64,000 nt of DNA from Gammaproteobacteria bacterium (GTDB lineage Bacteria; Pseudomonadota; Gammaproteobacteria; S012-40): contig JAOUMY010000001.1 in the NCBI GenBank assembly GCA_029881255.1, positions 434,001-498,000 on the forward strand. Direction: 5' to 3'. A program made the translations under genes and the position numbers. The notes below the pieces were generated by a model. That model saw only the letters and a list, made by a program, of their open reading frames with translations. It was not told where the DNA came from and ran no database searches. Positions 50,899-60,291 of this stretch are shown in pieces. Position 1 is the stretch's first letter. The number at the start of each line of letters is the position of its first letter.

Positions 50899-52842
50899 AT
50901 GGTGGGAGCGCAATTCAAGGATATAACAATCCTTCGAAGCAAGGTGTTTTTAGCGCAACTTGTTCTCGTTGGCGCTGTGCTATTGGCCTCATCATTTGCC
51001 CACGCCAATACCACCTCTTACGTAAATACAAATAATTTGCCTCTCAGTCACGGCGTATTCAACTATGCTTGCGAAAGCTGTCACCAGGCAGATGACTCCC
51101 CCATACTAAACATCCAGCATGAGCAATTTCAAAAAACATGTCACGAGTGTCACAATACTTTCGTTGCAACAGGTCCGTCACCGCAACACATACCTGTTAC
51201 AAGTAGCTGTGAGAACTGCCATCAAACAGATCGCTGGGAGATTAGCTATTTCGCACACAATGTAGACGAGGTTGGATGCAATAACTGTCACAATGGCCGG
51301 ATTGCAATGGCGCCTGGGATAGAACACACCGGTCACGGACAATGCGACGAATGTCATAGCACCGATGACTGGTCTGTTACCCTTGCCCAACTAGCGCCTA
51401 AGGGACGCACGACATCGATCGGCATGCTCGCCGTCGGCCAAGGTCCAAATCATATACCTTCTAGTACGAACTGCCCGGCTTGTCATACGACAACAGCATG
51501 GGTACCTGTTTTTACAGTAGATCATGCAGAAGTTATTGGCACATGTCAGTCCTGCCACAATGGCTCCACCGCACCGGGGAAAACCACCAATCACGCAGCC
51601 ACCACCGACGATTGCGGCGCATGTCATACAACTCAGGGGTGGCGCATTGGTGTAGTAATGGATCATACACAGGCATTAGGCGAATGCGCTGCTTGTCACA
51701 ATGGGCGAAGCGCCTCCGGCAAGTCGACATTACACATTCCTGTTTCCGATAATTGTGGTGCATGCCACAGCATAACGGCCTGGTCACCGGTCTTGATAGT
51801 TGATCATGCCGAAGTCATTGGTGATTGTGTTTCATGCCACAATGACCGTCGTGCAATGGGCAAACCTGCCGGACACATACAAAGCACAAGGGTCTGCAGC
51901 GCATGTCACACAACCGGATCTTGGCTAGAGATACTGGCGGTAGATCATAATGAAGTCATAGGAACATGTAACAGCTGCCATAATAGACCCGCCGGCCATA
52001 TAGCAACAACGAATGAATGTGGCGCGTGTCATAGCACCACTGGCTGGCTGAACGTCGTCGCCGTTGCTCACACCGAAGTCCTTGGAGGATGTTTCGACTG
52101 CCATAACGGCAATATTGCTGCTGCAAAATCCACGAGCCACGTTAACACCAGCAACTTCTGTGGAAACTGCCATTCCACTGCAGCCTGGGTACCGGTACTT
52201 GCCGTCGATCATAACCAAACCACTGGCGCATGTATCAGCTGTCATGATGGTTTCAGTGCAACCGGAAAGAGACGTATACATATTGCCAGTAGTGATCGTT
52301 GCGAAAGCTGTCATAGTACTAGCAGTTGGACGCCAGCGACGGTAGTAGATCACCAGGAAGTGATGGGGAGCTGCAGAAGTTGCCACAATAACAGTGTTGC
52401 TCCAGGCAAATCAGCACGCCACATCGCAACTTCAGATGTTTGTGATGCCTGCCACACGACTACTAGCTGGTTCCCAGTTGTACTCGTCGATCATAACGAA
52501 GTTGTTGGATTCTGTAGCGACTGTCACCGTCGCCCTGCAGGTCACATACGCACAACCGATTTCTGTGAATCTTGTCATGACAGCAATGGCTGGGTTCCTG
52601 TATTTACCGTAGATCATAACGAAGTATTAGGGCAATGCAGCAATTGCCACACCTTGCCAGCAGCGCATGGTGTAACCACCAATCTTTGTAGCGCATGTCA
52701 TACCAACACCGTGAGTTGGGCTCCTGTGCTAGCCGTAGATCACACTCAGGTAATCCAGTGCGCATTCTGCCACCCACTACCAGCGGGACATGACCCAGTA
52801 ACACAAGACTGTAGTGCGTGTCATACGCCCGGTGCTTGGTAA
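50899..52842 (+). CDS. Secreted 26-heme c-type cytochrome
   Basis: A 647-residue protein from the ATG at 50899; a GTG six bases upstream is an alternative. The signal peptide ends SFAHA. I count 26 CxxCH motifs, evenly spread to nine residues from the C-terminus (last: CSACHTPGAW). From about residue 190 the protein is built of ~44-residue units, each with two hemes, of the pattern C-x2-CH-NG...GK...HI...C-x-ACH-TT-x-W-x-PV...VDH-x-EV-x-G. The VDH histidine in each unit may be a distal ligand. Such chains conduct electrons across the periplasm or to outside acceptors. No lipobox, porin or outer-membrane motif is present. Confidence 0.95.
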   Translation: MVGAQFKDITILRSKVFLAQLVLVGAVLLASSFAHANTTSYVNTNNLPLSHGVFNYACESCHQADDSPILNIQHEQFQKTCHECHNTFVATGPSPQHIPVTSSCENCHQTDRWEISYFAHNVDEVGCNNCHNGRIAMAPGIEHTGHGQCDECHSTDDWSVTLAQLAPKGRTTSIGMLAVGQGPNHIPSSTNCPACHTTTAWVPVFTVDHAEVIGTCQSCHNGSTAPGKTTNHAATTDDCGACHTTQGWRIGVVMDHTQALGECAACHNGRSASGKSTLHIPVSDNCGACHSITAWSPVLIVDHAEVIGDCVSCHNDRRAMGKPAGHIQSTRVCSACHTTGSWLEILAVDHNEVIGTCNSCHNRPAGHIATTNECGACHSTTGWLNVVAVAHTEVLGGCFDCHNGNIAAAKSTSHVNTSNFCGNCHSTAAWVPVLAVDHNQTTGACISCHDGFSATGKRRIHIASSDRCESCHSTSSWTPATVVDHQEVMGSCRSCHNNSVAPGKSARHIATSDVCDACHTTTSWFPVVLVDHNEVVGFCSDCHRRPAGHIRTTDFCESCHDSNGWVPVFTVDHNEVLGQCSNCHTLPAAHGVTTNLCSACHTNTVSWAPVLAVDHTQVIQCAFCHPLPAGHDPVTQDCSACHTPGAW

Positions 52843-52936
52843 GAAACTTTTTAGCGTTCTTTGTAAGCGCGTCTACTTGATCAAAGGAAGCGAATTCCGG
52901 CATGCAAGTCGTTCTTTGCCTACCGATCAAGGTGCG

Positions 52937-54676
52937 CTAAAGCCGCTGACTTTCGTCCAAAGTTAAAACTGGCGAAAAGTGGGTCACGGCATGGCATGCA
53001 TGACATAGTTCAGTCGTTTGAATATGTGAATCCGGTTTTCCGGGGACGAAATTCCCACTGTGGCAAACGGAACAATCGTTGGCGTATTGAGTGTGATCTA
53101 TGAATACCGATAGCCAATCCAGCTTGGAATGACACCGTTCACATAGATCACTGGTTCCATTGTGGACGGTATTTTCCAGATAATGATTTGTGTCTATGTG
53201 ACAATCGAAACACAAGGTATCGTAAGTTGTTTCGTGCGCGCTTGACCCATACAGGCTTGTCCAGTCTGTTTTCACATGACAAAACTGACAGTCCTTTTCC
53301 GTTGGCACATGACCATGTACCGCTAAATAGTCATGACAATTCCGACACGTTCCTAGCGCCTTTGTATGCTCAAGACGCAACGAGGTTTTCCAACTAAATT
53401 TCGTATGACACGCCTGGCAGCGACTCGATGTTACAGGATGCCTGGCAAAGATTTTCTGCGGAAATTTTCCGTGGCACTTTGCACACCCGCTGACAACACC
53501 ATCATGCTTGTAGCGTTGTGCGGCCTGGTCCATAACCAGTGAATATACTGAACCGGGAAGTTGGCTACCCATATACCAGAAACGCGCACTATGACATCGC
53601 CCACAGTCAGAGTAGGTAAACTGTTCGGATGGATGCGCTTCATCACCTACCCCATTTGTACCATTATGACAATCGGCACAAAATAATCCGCCATGTTTGG
53701 TTGTTACCACTACCGTGTCAGAATGCGACAGTCCCAAGGTGTCCCTAACCACAAGCTGCACAACATAGTCGCCACGGATATCCACGCTCAGTTGCGATTT
53801 TGAACTTTGGCCGTTCATAACATGGGCCTGGCTTGTCGGCGGTTTAGCAATGAGCTCCCACTTGTAAAATAGGCCATCATTATTCGGATCGTAAGAGGCG
53901 CTTCCGTCCAGGGCATATACACCCGGATTATGTATTAGGATATCTTTCCCTGCCTCCGCCACCGGGGGCAAATTGACTGTTGGCTGCGGGTTAGGTGAGG
54001 CTTGGTCGGAAACGTCGATGACAATAATTGCCGGTTCACTTGTTTCGAATCCGTCGGTTACCAAAAGATGTAAAACATAAACGCCTGTCGCGTCCAATCG
54101 TAATTCAGTCTTTACTGCCAATTGATTAGCAATGTCACTTTGGCTTCCGTCGGGCTTGGAGATTATCTGCCAGTGAAAAGTCAACTCGTGTCCATCACCA
54201 TCTGAAGAACGACTGCCATCCAGGGAAACACTGCGCCCTACCTCCGGTATACCGAAGAAAACCGGCTTCGCAAACGGCCGTTGATTCAGCGCTGTAACGA
54301 TGACTTGATCGGGCGCACTATTTAGTTGTCCATCATTCACATGAAGCTGAAAAATAAAAAGACCAGGACGGTCTGGGACAAATTCAAACCCTTGTTGATC
54401 GGCTTCGATCAAGATTAAGTTAGAACCCGATGGTTTACGAACTATCTCCCAATGATAAGTAAGACGTGCGCCCTCCAGATCGCTAGAGCCAGCGCCATTT
54501 AGTGCAATACGGGTCCCAACGATTATTTCCCTGTCAGCACCCGCATCAGCAACAGGCGTCGCATTGGCTTTTTCCACATCTGCCACTCTCGGCAAACCCG
54601 GTTCCTCACAAGCCCAACCACACAACGCAAAGACTGCTACACAACAGAACGGCCAAAACCTGCGCGTATATCGCAC
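52937..54676 (-). CDS. PKD-domain lipoprotein with 10 heme c motifs
   Basis: About 579 residues from the GTG at 54676, which has GGGG upstream; a TTG at 54700 is possible. The signal ends with lipobox LCGWAC. Three PKD/REJ-type Ig domains follow (for example ADAGADREIIVGTRIALNGAGS, TFHWQIISKPDGS, FYKWELIAKPPTS). The C-terminal ~230 residues carry 10 CxxCH motifs, from CADCHNGTNG to CHACHAVTHF. The heme part uses the same repeat pattern as the 26-heme protein. It is likely surface- or periplasm-exposed, with the PKD part as binding stalk. It converges on the 26-heme gene. Confidence 0.92.
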   Translation of the reverse strand: MRYTRRFWPFCCVAVFALCGWACEEPGLPRVADVEKANATPVADAGADREIIVGTRIALNGAGSSDLEGARLTYHWEIVRKPSGSNLILIEADQQGFEFVPDRPGLFIFQLHVNDGQLNSAPDQVIVTALNQRPFAKPVFFGIPEVGRSVSLDGSRSSDGDGHELTFHWQIISKPDGSQSDIANQLAVKTELRLDATGVYVLHLLVTDGFETSEPAIIVIDVSDQASPNPQPTVNLPPVAEAGKDILIHNPGVYALDGSASYDPNNDGLFYKWELIAKPPTSQAHVMNGQSSKSQLSVDIRGDYVVQLVVRDTLGLSHSDTVVVTTKHGGLFCADCHNGTNGVGDEAHPSEQFTYSDCGRCHSARFWYMGSQLPGSVYSLVMDQAAQRYKHDGVVSGCAKCHGKFPQKIFARHPVTSSRCQACHTKFSWKTSLRLEHTKALGTCRNCHDYLAVHGHVPTEKDCQFCHVKTDWTSLYGSSAHETTYDTLCFDCHIDTNHYLENTVHNGTSDLCERCHSKLDWLSVFIDHTQYANDCSVCHSGNFVPGKPDSHIQTTELCHACHAVTHFSPVLTLDESQRL

Positions 54677-54754
54677 ATCCTTTCCCCACTGAAATATCAA
54701 ACATGACTTGTTTTTTTATTTACAGCATAGGGAATATCTAACGACTGATCAAAC

Positions 54755-55120
54755 TTAAACCGGATTCTTTCTGGCAGACATCAACGCATCAAATCCTCCG
54801 CCATTATGTACATTGCTGAAACCGGCAGCGCGCAAAATACTTTGCGCTTTACCTGAACGACTTCCACTACGGCAATACACAACTATTGGCCGATTCTTAT
54901 CGGCACCAAATTCACTCAAGCGTTGACTCAATTGATTGACCGGTATCAGTTTGGCACCCGGCACGTGGCCAGACCTGAATTCGCCAGGTGTCCGAACATC
55001 CACCAGCAAGGCGCCTTCGTTAATCATTTGCCAAGCCTTTAGTTGGCTCTCATTACTACAAGCGCTGAGAAGACTAAAGCCTAACAGCATGACAACAAAT
55101 GTAACTACCTGTTTTTTCAT
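54755..55120 (-). CDS. Rhodanese-domain lipoprotein
   Basis: A 121-residue protein with lipobox LLSAC and a single rhodanese domain: LVDVRTPGEFRSGHVPGA and the active-site loop VVYCRSGSRSGKAQ with the catalytic cysteine. Rhodaneses move sulfane sulfur, for example from thiosulfate or persulfides. Export to the envelope is notable and may link to sulfur oxidation. It lies 78 bases upstream of the PKD decaheme gene on the same strand, so they may be cotranscribed. Confidence 0.93.
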   Translation of the reverse strand: MKKQVVTFVVMLLGFSLLSACSNESQLKAWQMINEGALLVDVRTPGEFRSGHVPGAKLIPVNQLSQRLSEFGADKNRPIVVYCRSGSRSGKAQSILRAAGFSNVHNGGGFDALMSARKNPV

Positions 55121-55321
55121 TCAATACCTCCAGATAAAACAAAGACACTGTATTAGCATAATCTAATATAGACTGGGTATCGGCCGGCTTCTGGGAAATT
55201 CAATAGGAAGATTCTTAACAAATAGACATGTCGGGAAAAAACAAGCGTAACTTCAACTTTTCCTTCTAATTCGCGTAAAATGACGGCCTCTATTGATTGA
55301 CACACCAGAGGACTTCAGCAC

Positions 55322-55816
55322 ATGCAAACATTGGTTGGCATCATCATGGGTTCGACCTCAGACTGGGAGACCATGCAACATGCGGCACAAGTGCTGGAAC
55401 AGCTCGGTGTTCCACATGAGGTAAAGGTCGTTTCAGCCCACCGTACACCGGATTTGCTTTTCCAATATGCGAGTGAAGCAGAGCAAAGAGGGTTAGAGAT
55501 CATAATTGCCGGCGCCGGTGGCGCAGCCCATCTTCCCGGCATGGTTGCCTCCAAGACGGCACTCCCTGTACTCGGCGTCCCTGTACAGTCCAAAGCCCTC
55601 AATGGCATGGACTCTTTGCTGTCGATAGTACAAATGCCTGCGGGCATCCCTGTTGGCACTCTCGCCATCGGCAATGCTGGGGCTACTAATGCCGCGCTTT
55701 TGGCAGCAAGTATGCTAGGAAACCACTATCCCGCGATCCGCCAGGCAGTAAATGATTTTCGCAACGCACAAACACAAAAAGTTCTGTCGGTGCCAGATCC
55801 GCGGGACATGCCATGA
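55322..55816 (+). CDS. purE: N5-carboxyaminoimidazole ribonucleotide mutase
   Basis: Class I PurE, 164 residues; moves the carboxyl group of N5-CAIR to give CAIR in purine synthesis. Family motifs are [37 protein letters not shown] and [16 protein letters not shown]. The stop overlaps the purK start by four bases. A PurR-like operator was not found upstream. Confidence 0.97.
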   Translation: MQTLVGIIMGSTSDWETMQHAAQVLEQLGVPHEVKVVSAHRTPDLLFQYASEAEQRGLEIIIAGAGGAAHLPGMVASKTALPVLGVPVQSKALNGMDSLLSIVQMPAGIPVGTLAIGNAGATNAALLAASMLGNHYPAIRQAVNDFRNAQTQKVLSVPDPRDMP

Positions 55817-56898
55817 AACTCGGGATACTCGGTGCTGGTCAGTTAGCTAGAATGATGGCCCTCGCTGCCTATCCTCTAAACATCAAATGCCGATTTCTGG
55901 ACCCTTCCGCTGACGCCTGCGCTGCACCTCTTGGGACCTTAGTCCAGGCGGCATATAACGATGAGTCGGGCTTACAACAGCTCGCGCAGGAGCAGGACTG
56001 CGTCACTTTCGAATTTGAAAACGTACCTGCAGATGCCCTGCAATCACTGGCAAACCAAGTTCCCGTATATCCGCCTCCACGTGCGCTTCTGGTGTCGCAA
56101 GACAGGCTCACGGAGAAGTCATTATTTCAATCGTTGGGAATAGGGACCGCGCCTTTTGTAGAGATCAATTCTGTTGAAGATTTACGCGAAGGCGTAAAAC
56201 AACTCGGGCTGCCATGTATATTGAAGACTCGCAGACTGGGCTATGATGGCAAGGGCCAGGCAGTGATACGAGACATCTCGAAACTGGATTCCGCATGGGA
56301 ACAGGTTGGTCGAGTACCGTGCACCTTAGAAGGTTTTGTCACTTTTAGTCGCGAAGTATCGATTATTTCCGTGCGCAGCCGCAGTGGCGAGATACGCTTT
56401 TATCCTTTGGTAGAGAACGTACATCACAATGGCATACTTTACCTGTCCACTGTGTTGATTTCTGATCCCATACAGGCTCAAGCTGAGGGTATGGTACGTA
56501 AGCTACTTAATGAATTAGATTATGTAGGTGTGCTGGTGTTGGAATTATTCCAGGTCGGTGATGAGCTGCTGGCAAATGAGTTTGCGCCGAGAGTGCATAA
56601 TTCGGGTCATTGGACTATTGAAGGTGCGCAAACCTCGCAGTTCGAAAACCACATCCGTGCTGTCTGTGGTCTGCCATTGGGCAGCACGGAATCGCGTTGT
56701 TCCGCCGCCATGGTCAATATAGTGGGTGCATTACCAGACACCGAAGCGATTCTGGAAGTTTCAGGGGCAAGCCTCCACTTGTACGATAAACAACCGAGAA
56801 GCGGCCGAAAAATCGGGCATATTACCATCTGTGCGTCTGGCCCAGATCTGCTCGCAGAACGGATCAAGAGTATTACCTCTCTCGTTCCGAAGAATTAG
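55813..56898 (+). CDS. purK: N5-carboxyaminoimidazole ribonucleotide synthase
   Basis: A 361-residue ATP-grasp enzyme making N5-CAIR from AIR, bicarbonate and ATP. It starts [18 protein letters not shown], with [23 protein letters not shown] (ATP-grasp lysine) and [18 protein letters not shown] (metal-binding motif). It is translationally coupled to purE, the usual bacterial purEK order. Confidence 0.97.
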   Translation: MKLGILGAGQLARMMALAAYPLNIKCRFLDPSADACAAPLGTLVQAAYNDESGLQQLAQEQDCVTFEFENVPADALQSLANQVPVYPPPRALLVSQDRLTEKSLFQSLGIGTAPFVEINSVEDLREGVKQLGLPCILKTRRLGYDGKGQAVIRDISKLDSAWEQVGRVPCTLEGFVTFSREVSIISVRSRSGEIRFYPLVENVHHNGILYLSTVLISDPIQAQAEGMVRKLLNELDYVGVLVLELFQVGDELLANEFAPRVHNSGHWTIEGAQTSQFENHIRAVCGLPLGSTESRCSAAMVNIVGALPDTEAILEVSGASLHLYDKQPRSGRKIGHITICASGPDLLAERIKSITSLVPKN

Positions 56899-57048
56899 AA
56901 AAACAGGTGTCTCGCCCACACGACGCCGAACAGTAACCAAACCTTAAAAGAACAGCTGTATACTGCGTAACTACTTGAAAATAATATTATTAGCAAGAAG
57001 GGCCTCAGGTTTGCAAATAGGCCTGGGCAATAATGAGGGGAGATTAAA

Positions 57049-57522
57049 ATGAAATCCGGAATAGAGAAACTCGATTCAGTAACAACGAATGAAGGAACAT
57101 TAAGTAGCTCAAGGCGTGCGCAGCTAGAAAATTACATGTACGGGCTCTATTTGACCGACGATTTTCCAAAGCATGCGGGTAACGACGTCGAGCAATCGAA
57201 AAATGGTTTGGCCCTGCCAGAAACCTGCTCGCCAACTTTGCTAGCAGCCATCAGTTTATTCTTGGTCGTCGACGCCATACTAAGTGTTGTCTTGCTAAAC
57301 ATGGGAAACACCCAACACCTGTCCTTACTACAGATACTTGCCAAGGCCGATTTCGCATTTTTCTTTATGATAAAGAGTGTAGTTACTGCCGGTTTTATCG
57401 GTGTAGTGGCGATCTACAGACACTATACCTCGCTTGCGAAGATTACCGGGAGACGTCTGCTTTCTCTTGCCTTTCTCGCTTATTCGCTTTTACTAATCTA
57501 TGAACTTAGACTGGTCTGGTAA
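57049..57522 (+). CDS. Small membrane protein (possibly DUF5658-like)
   Basis: A 157-residue protein with a GGGGAG ribosome-binding site. A polar N-terminal ~60 residues is followed by three helices, the first with FLVVDAILSVVLLNMGN, then the lysine-containing FAFFFMIKSVVTAGFIG, then a final helix ending RLVW. The D-x2-L...K pattern recalls DUF5658 proteins, a loose comparison. The 150-base upstream region has an imperfect GGCCTCAGG...GGCCTGGGC inverted repeat. Function unknown. Confidence 0.65.
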   Translation: MKSGIEKLDSVTTNEGTLSSSRRAQLENYMYGLYLTDDFPKHAGNDVEQSKNGLALPETCSPTLLAAISLFLVVDAILSVVLLNMGNTQHLSLLQILAKADFAFFFMIKSVVTAGFIGVVAIYRHYTSLAKITGRRLLSLAFLAYSLLLIYELRLVW

Positions 57523-57527
57523 CCAGG

Positions 57528-58034
57528 CTATGGTTTCAGCGAATTCGCGTTTTTCTCCGACGAAGGCCTGAAAGTAATCTCGATATCGCTGAAGTTTTGA
57601 GTGTACAAGGGCTCATCTGCTGGAATAGGAAATGGCTGAGCACGATAGATTGAGTGATTGATGCTCATATTGTATGCGTGACTTGGGCTAGATTCTAAAA
57701 ATTCACTTTTTAGTACATTCCCCTTTTGATCGAGATATATCTTAACGCGCGCAAATGCCATATCTGGCGGCGTGTCTCTCGGATAAAACCAGTAGCGCTC
57801 AATGTGCTGGCGAATTTCACGTTCAAAACATTGTATCCTTGCCTGACTGGTCGACATTGCGTTACATAATTCGCGTATTTGTGCGTTGTACTTATCTACT
57901 GAATCAACACCAGGCATCTCATCCATATCACCTTCACAAGTCAACGCCAGTATCGCGAACCAAGTAAATATTGCCAACCTGAGCATAATCGAAATGATGT
58001 TATTAAACATTGACCTTGAAAAGTGGAATACCAT
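57528..58034 (-). CDS. Exported protein with TolA/TonB C-terminal-like domain
   Basis: A 168-residue protein. The N-terminal hydrophobic segment ends LALTCEGD, so it is a signal peptide, perhaps with lipidation at that Cys. The C-terminal ~100 residues follow the TolA-III/TonB pattern: IRQHIERYWFYPRDTPPDMAF, VKIYLDQKGNV, FLESSPSHAYNMSINHSIYRAQPFP and DIEITFRPS. It lacks the long TolA helix, so it is a short stand-alone version of unknown partner. Start alternatives at 58010 and 57986 exist. Confidence 0.75.
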   Translation of the reverse strand: MVFHFSRSMFNNIISIMLRLAIFTWFAILALTCEGDMDEMPGVDSVDKYNAQIRELCNAMSTSQARIQCFEREIRQHIERYWFYPRDTPPDMAFARVKIYLDQKGNVLKSEFLESSPSHAYNMSINHSIYRAQPFPIPADEPLYTQNFSDIEITFRPSSEKNANSLKP

Positions 58035-58264
58035 TTTAGGTGCCTGAAAAAAGTCTTATGGGTAAAAATGATTTTTAAAATGTAATATTTTGTAAGATGT
58101 TTTTACCACATTAACAACAATTTCAAGAAAATAGAAATGTCGCGCTCAAACAACGGCTTAACAATACCATATCATTCAAGAAGTCTTTGCCAAGCATTTA
58201 ATTAAAAACAGCTTTCTGCCGAACTTTACTGAACATCAAAAAACAAGCTTCTATGGAGCGCTGT

Positions 58265-59848
58265 ATGAAGATCAGCAAGAAACTAGGCATATCAAATTCA
58301 ATACTTATTGTCATGCTGTTTATCAGCAGCGCTAACGGTTATATAGCAACATCATCCTTGTCTCACAAACTTGATTTCCTAATTGAAAATGCCTGGTCAG
58401 CTGCAGACGGAGCCATGGAAGGCGTAATCTCCATACAGGAGGAAATTATCGTACTTCGCGACTTGTTATCGCGTGGTGGCAACATTAATAAACTGGAGGC
58501 AATCACCTCAAATGCAAAGGATGCTTTTGCAAGAATGATTTCATCCGGACTTTTTAATAAGACTCAGATTGATGGACTAAACGAACAACTTGCAATATAT
58601 ACAAAACATAGAGATAAGATCGTCAATGACTTTCGTCGTGATGCGTTGACAGACGAAAATTATCAACGTTACTTAAAAACAGCTGACTCACTCTTAGCTT
58701 TCTTGAGCGAATTGGAGGAAATCGGCGATTCCAAGGTAGAAGGTCAAGTCGATGAAATCAACTCTATTGAAACCCGCTCTTCCTATTCAATTACCGTTGT
58801 TATACTTCTCGGTATAGCAACGGCGGTATTGAGTTGGTGGTTTTCAGTAAAGACTATTGCACAACCGATTCAAAACCTATCACTTAAACTCCAGGATATC
58901 TCTGAAGGAAGCGGAGACCTCACTACGCGACTAAAAGTCAGTGGTAAAGATGAGGTCGCAATTGCTTCTTCAGCGTTCAACAAGTTCGTTGAGAAACTTC
59001 AGGCAATGGTCACACAACTACGTGATAGCGTTGAACAGATCGATGAACGATCTCATTCCTTTCGCGGAATCACTAATGACTTACGTGGAAATGTTGTACA
59101 ACAGACAAGCGAAACACATCAAGTTGCTACAGCAATAAATGAAATGGCGGCCAGCGTTCAGGAGGTTGCTCAAAACGCGGCCGGCGCCTCTCGCGCGGCA
59201 GACGAAGCCGATAAAATGATAGAGCAGGGCAACAGTGTCGTGAAAGCCGCAGCAAGCGCTGTGAAATCGCTGGCACAGGAGGTGGAACGATCTGCTAATG
59301 TATTAGGGCACCTGGATGAACAAAGCCAAGCCATAGAATCCGTGCTCGACGTCATAAAGGCCATCGCAGAACAAACGAATCTACTTGCATTAAATGCCGC
59401 TATTGAAGCCGCTCGTGCCGGTGAACAGGGAAGAGGATTCGCGGTGGTTGCCGATGAAGTCCGCACTCTGGCCAGTCGCACACAAGAGTCAACAAATGAA
59501 ATACAGACAATGATAGGCGCCCTGCAAGAGGCTTCTAAACAAGCGGTGCACGCTATGGAAGGAGGACGCTCCCAGGCAGAACAAGCGGTTGATGAAACCG
59601 ACAGAGCGGCATCTTCACTTTCTGCGATTAGACAAGGGATTACGCGTATCGTAGACAGAAATGCTCAAATTGCCAGCGCAGCAGAACAACAAAGCTCTGT
59701 GGCAGAGGAAGTCAACAGAAATATCGACAGCATCAACAACCTCGCATCAGAGTCAAACTCTTACGCAGACAAGACTTCAAATGCAAGCCAGGAATTGAGC
59801 CAACTGGCTAGCGAGATGCGCGACGTAGTCAGTCAGTTTAAGATTTAG
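58265..59848 (+). CDS. Methyl-accepting chemotaxis protein
   Basis: A 527-residue protein from the ATG at 58265, with GGAG six bases upstream. TM1 (about 8-28), a ~150-residue helical periplasmic sensor, TM2 (about 178-200), a HAMP domain ([25 protein letters not shown]) and a signalling domain whose tip reads [40 protein letters not shown] (hairpin contacts to CheA/CheW). No che or flagellar gene is in the window. The ligand is unknown. Confidence 0.95.
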   Translation: MKISKKLGISNSILIVMLFISSANGYIATSSLSHKLDFLIENAWSAADGAMEGVISIQEEIIVLRDLLSRGGNINKLEAITSNAKDAFARMISSGLFNKTQIDGLNEQLAIYTKHRDKIVNDFRRDALTDENYQRYLKTADSLLAFLSELEEIGDSKVEGQVDEINSIETRSSYSITVVILLGIATAVLSWWFSVKTIAQPIQNLSLKLQDISEGSGDLTTRLKVSGKDEVAIASSAFNKFVEKLQAMVTQLRDSVEQIDERSHSFRGITNDLRGNVVQQTSETHQVATAINEMAASVQEVAQNAAGASRAADEADKMIEQGNSVVKAAASAVKSLAQEVERSANVLGHLDEQSQAIESVLDVIKAIAEQTNLLALNAAIEAARAGEQGRGFAVVADEVRTLASRTQESTNEIQTMIGALQEASKQAVHAMEGGRSQAEQAVDETDRAASSLSAIRQGITRIVDRNAQIASAAEQQSSVAEEVNRNIDSINNLASESNSYADKTSNASQELSQLASEMRDVVSQFKI

Positions 59849-59856
59849 AGGTCACA

Positions 59857-60291
59857 CTAAAACGTAGTACCCTTGTCGATTCTTCTTCGTTGAGACTTGA
59901 GTTGACTTCTCTTACCCTTTTCATCCAGCCGGCGCTGCTTAGTTGCTTTGCCAACTTTCGTTGGGATACGTTTCTTCTGTGTTCTTAGCGCTTTCGAAAT
60001 GATATCGCGTAAACGCATTAGCGCATCTTCTTTGTTCTTTTCCTGACTTCTGTAGTTTTGTGCTTTGAGAATAATAATGCCTTCTTGTGAGATACGACTG
60101 TCGTTCATGCAGAGCAGCCGTTTCTTCACCAGATCGGGCAATGTTGATTGACGAATGTCAAAGAATAAATGAATCGCAGAGGAGACTTTATTGACATTTT
60201 GCCCACCTGAACCTTGTGCACGTACGGCACTAAGCCGTATCTCACTTTCCGGCACAAAAATATTGGCAGATACATATATACCTGCGCTCAT
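59857..60291 (-). CDS. arfB: Alternative ribosome-rescue factor ArfB (YaeJ)
   Basis: A 144-residue release-factor-like protein from the ATG at 60291. The catalytic GGQ motif is in GSGGQNVNKVSSAIHL, and the long basic C-terminal tail (KRIPTKVGKATKQRRLDEK...) reaches the empty mRNA channel of stalled ribosomes in the known family. It hydrolyses peptidyl-tRNA on ribosomes lacking a stop codon. The start overlaps the M42 peptidase stop by one base (TGATG). Confidence 0.95.
   Translation of the reverse strand: MSAGIYVSANIFVPESEIRLSAVRAQGSGGQNVNKVSSAIHLFFDIRQSTLPDLVKKRLLCMNDSRISQEGIIILKAQNYRSQEKNKEDALMRLRDIISKALRTQKKRIPTKVGKATKQRRLDEKGKRSQLKSQRRRIDKGTTF

Noticed and set aside
51925-52386. Long minus-strand frame within the 26-heme gene
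   Set aside because: Repetitive heme-binding codons create open antisense frames; the translation is low-complexity with no start signal.
56950-57048. Cyclic-di-GMP riboswitch before the 157-residue protein
   Set aside because: The imperfect GGCCT repeat lacks the conserved GEMM core and tetraloop features.
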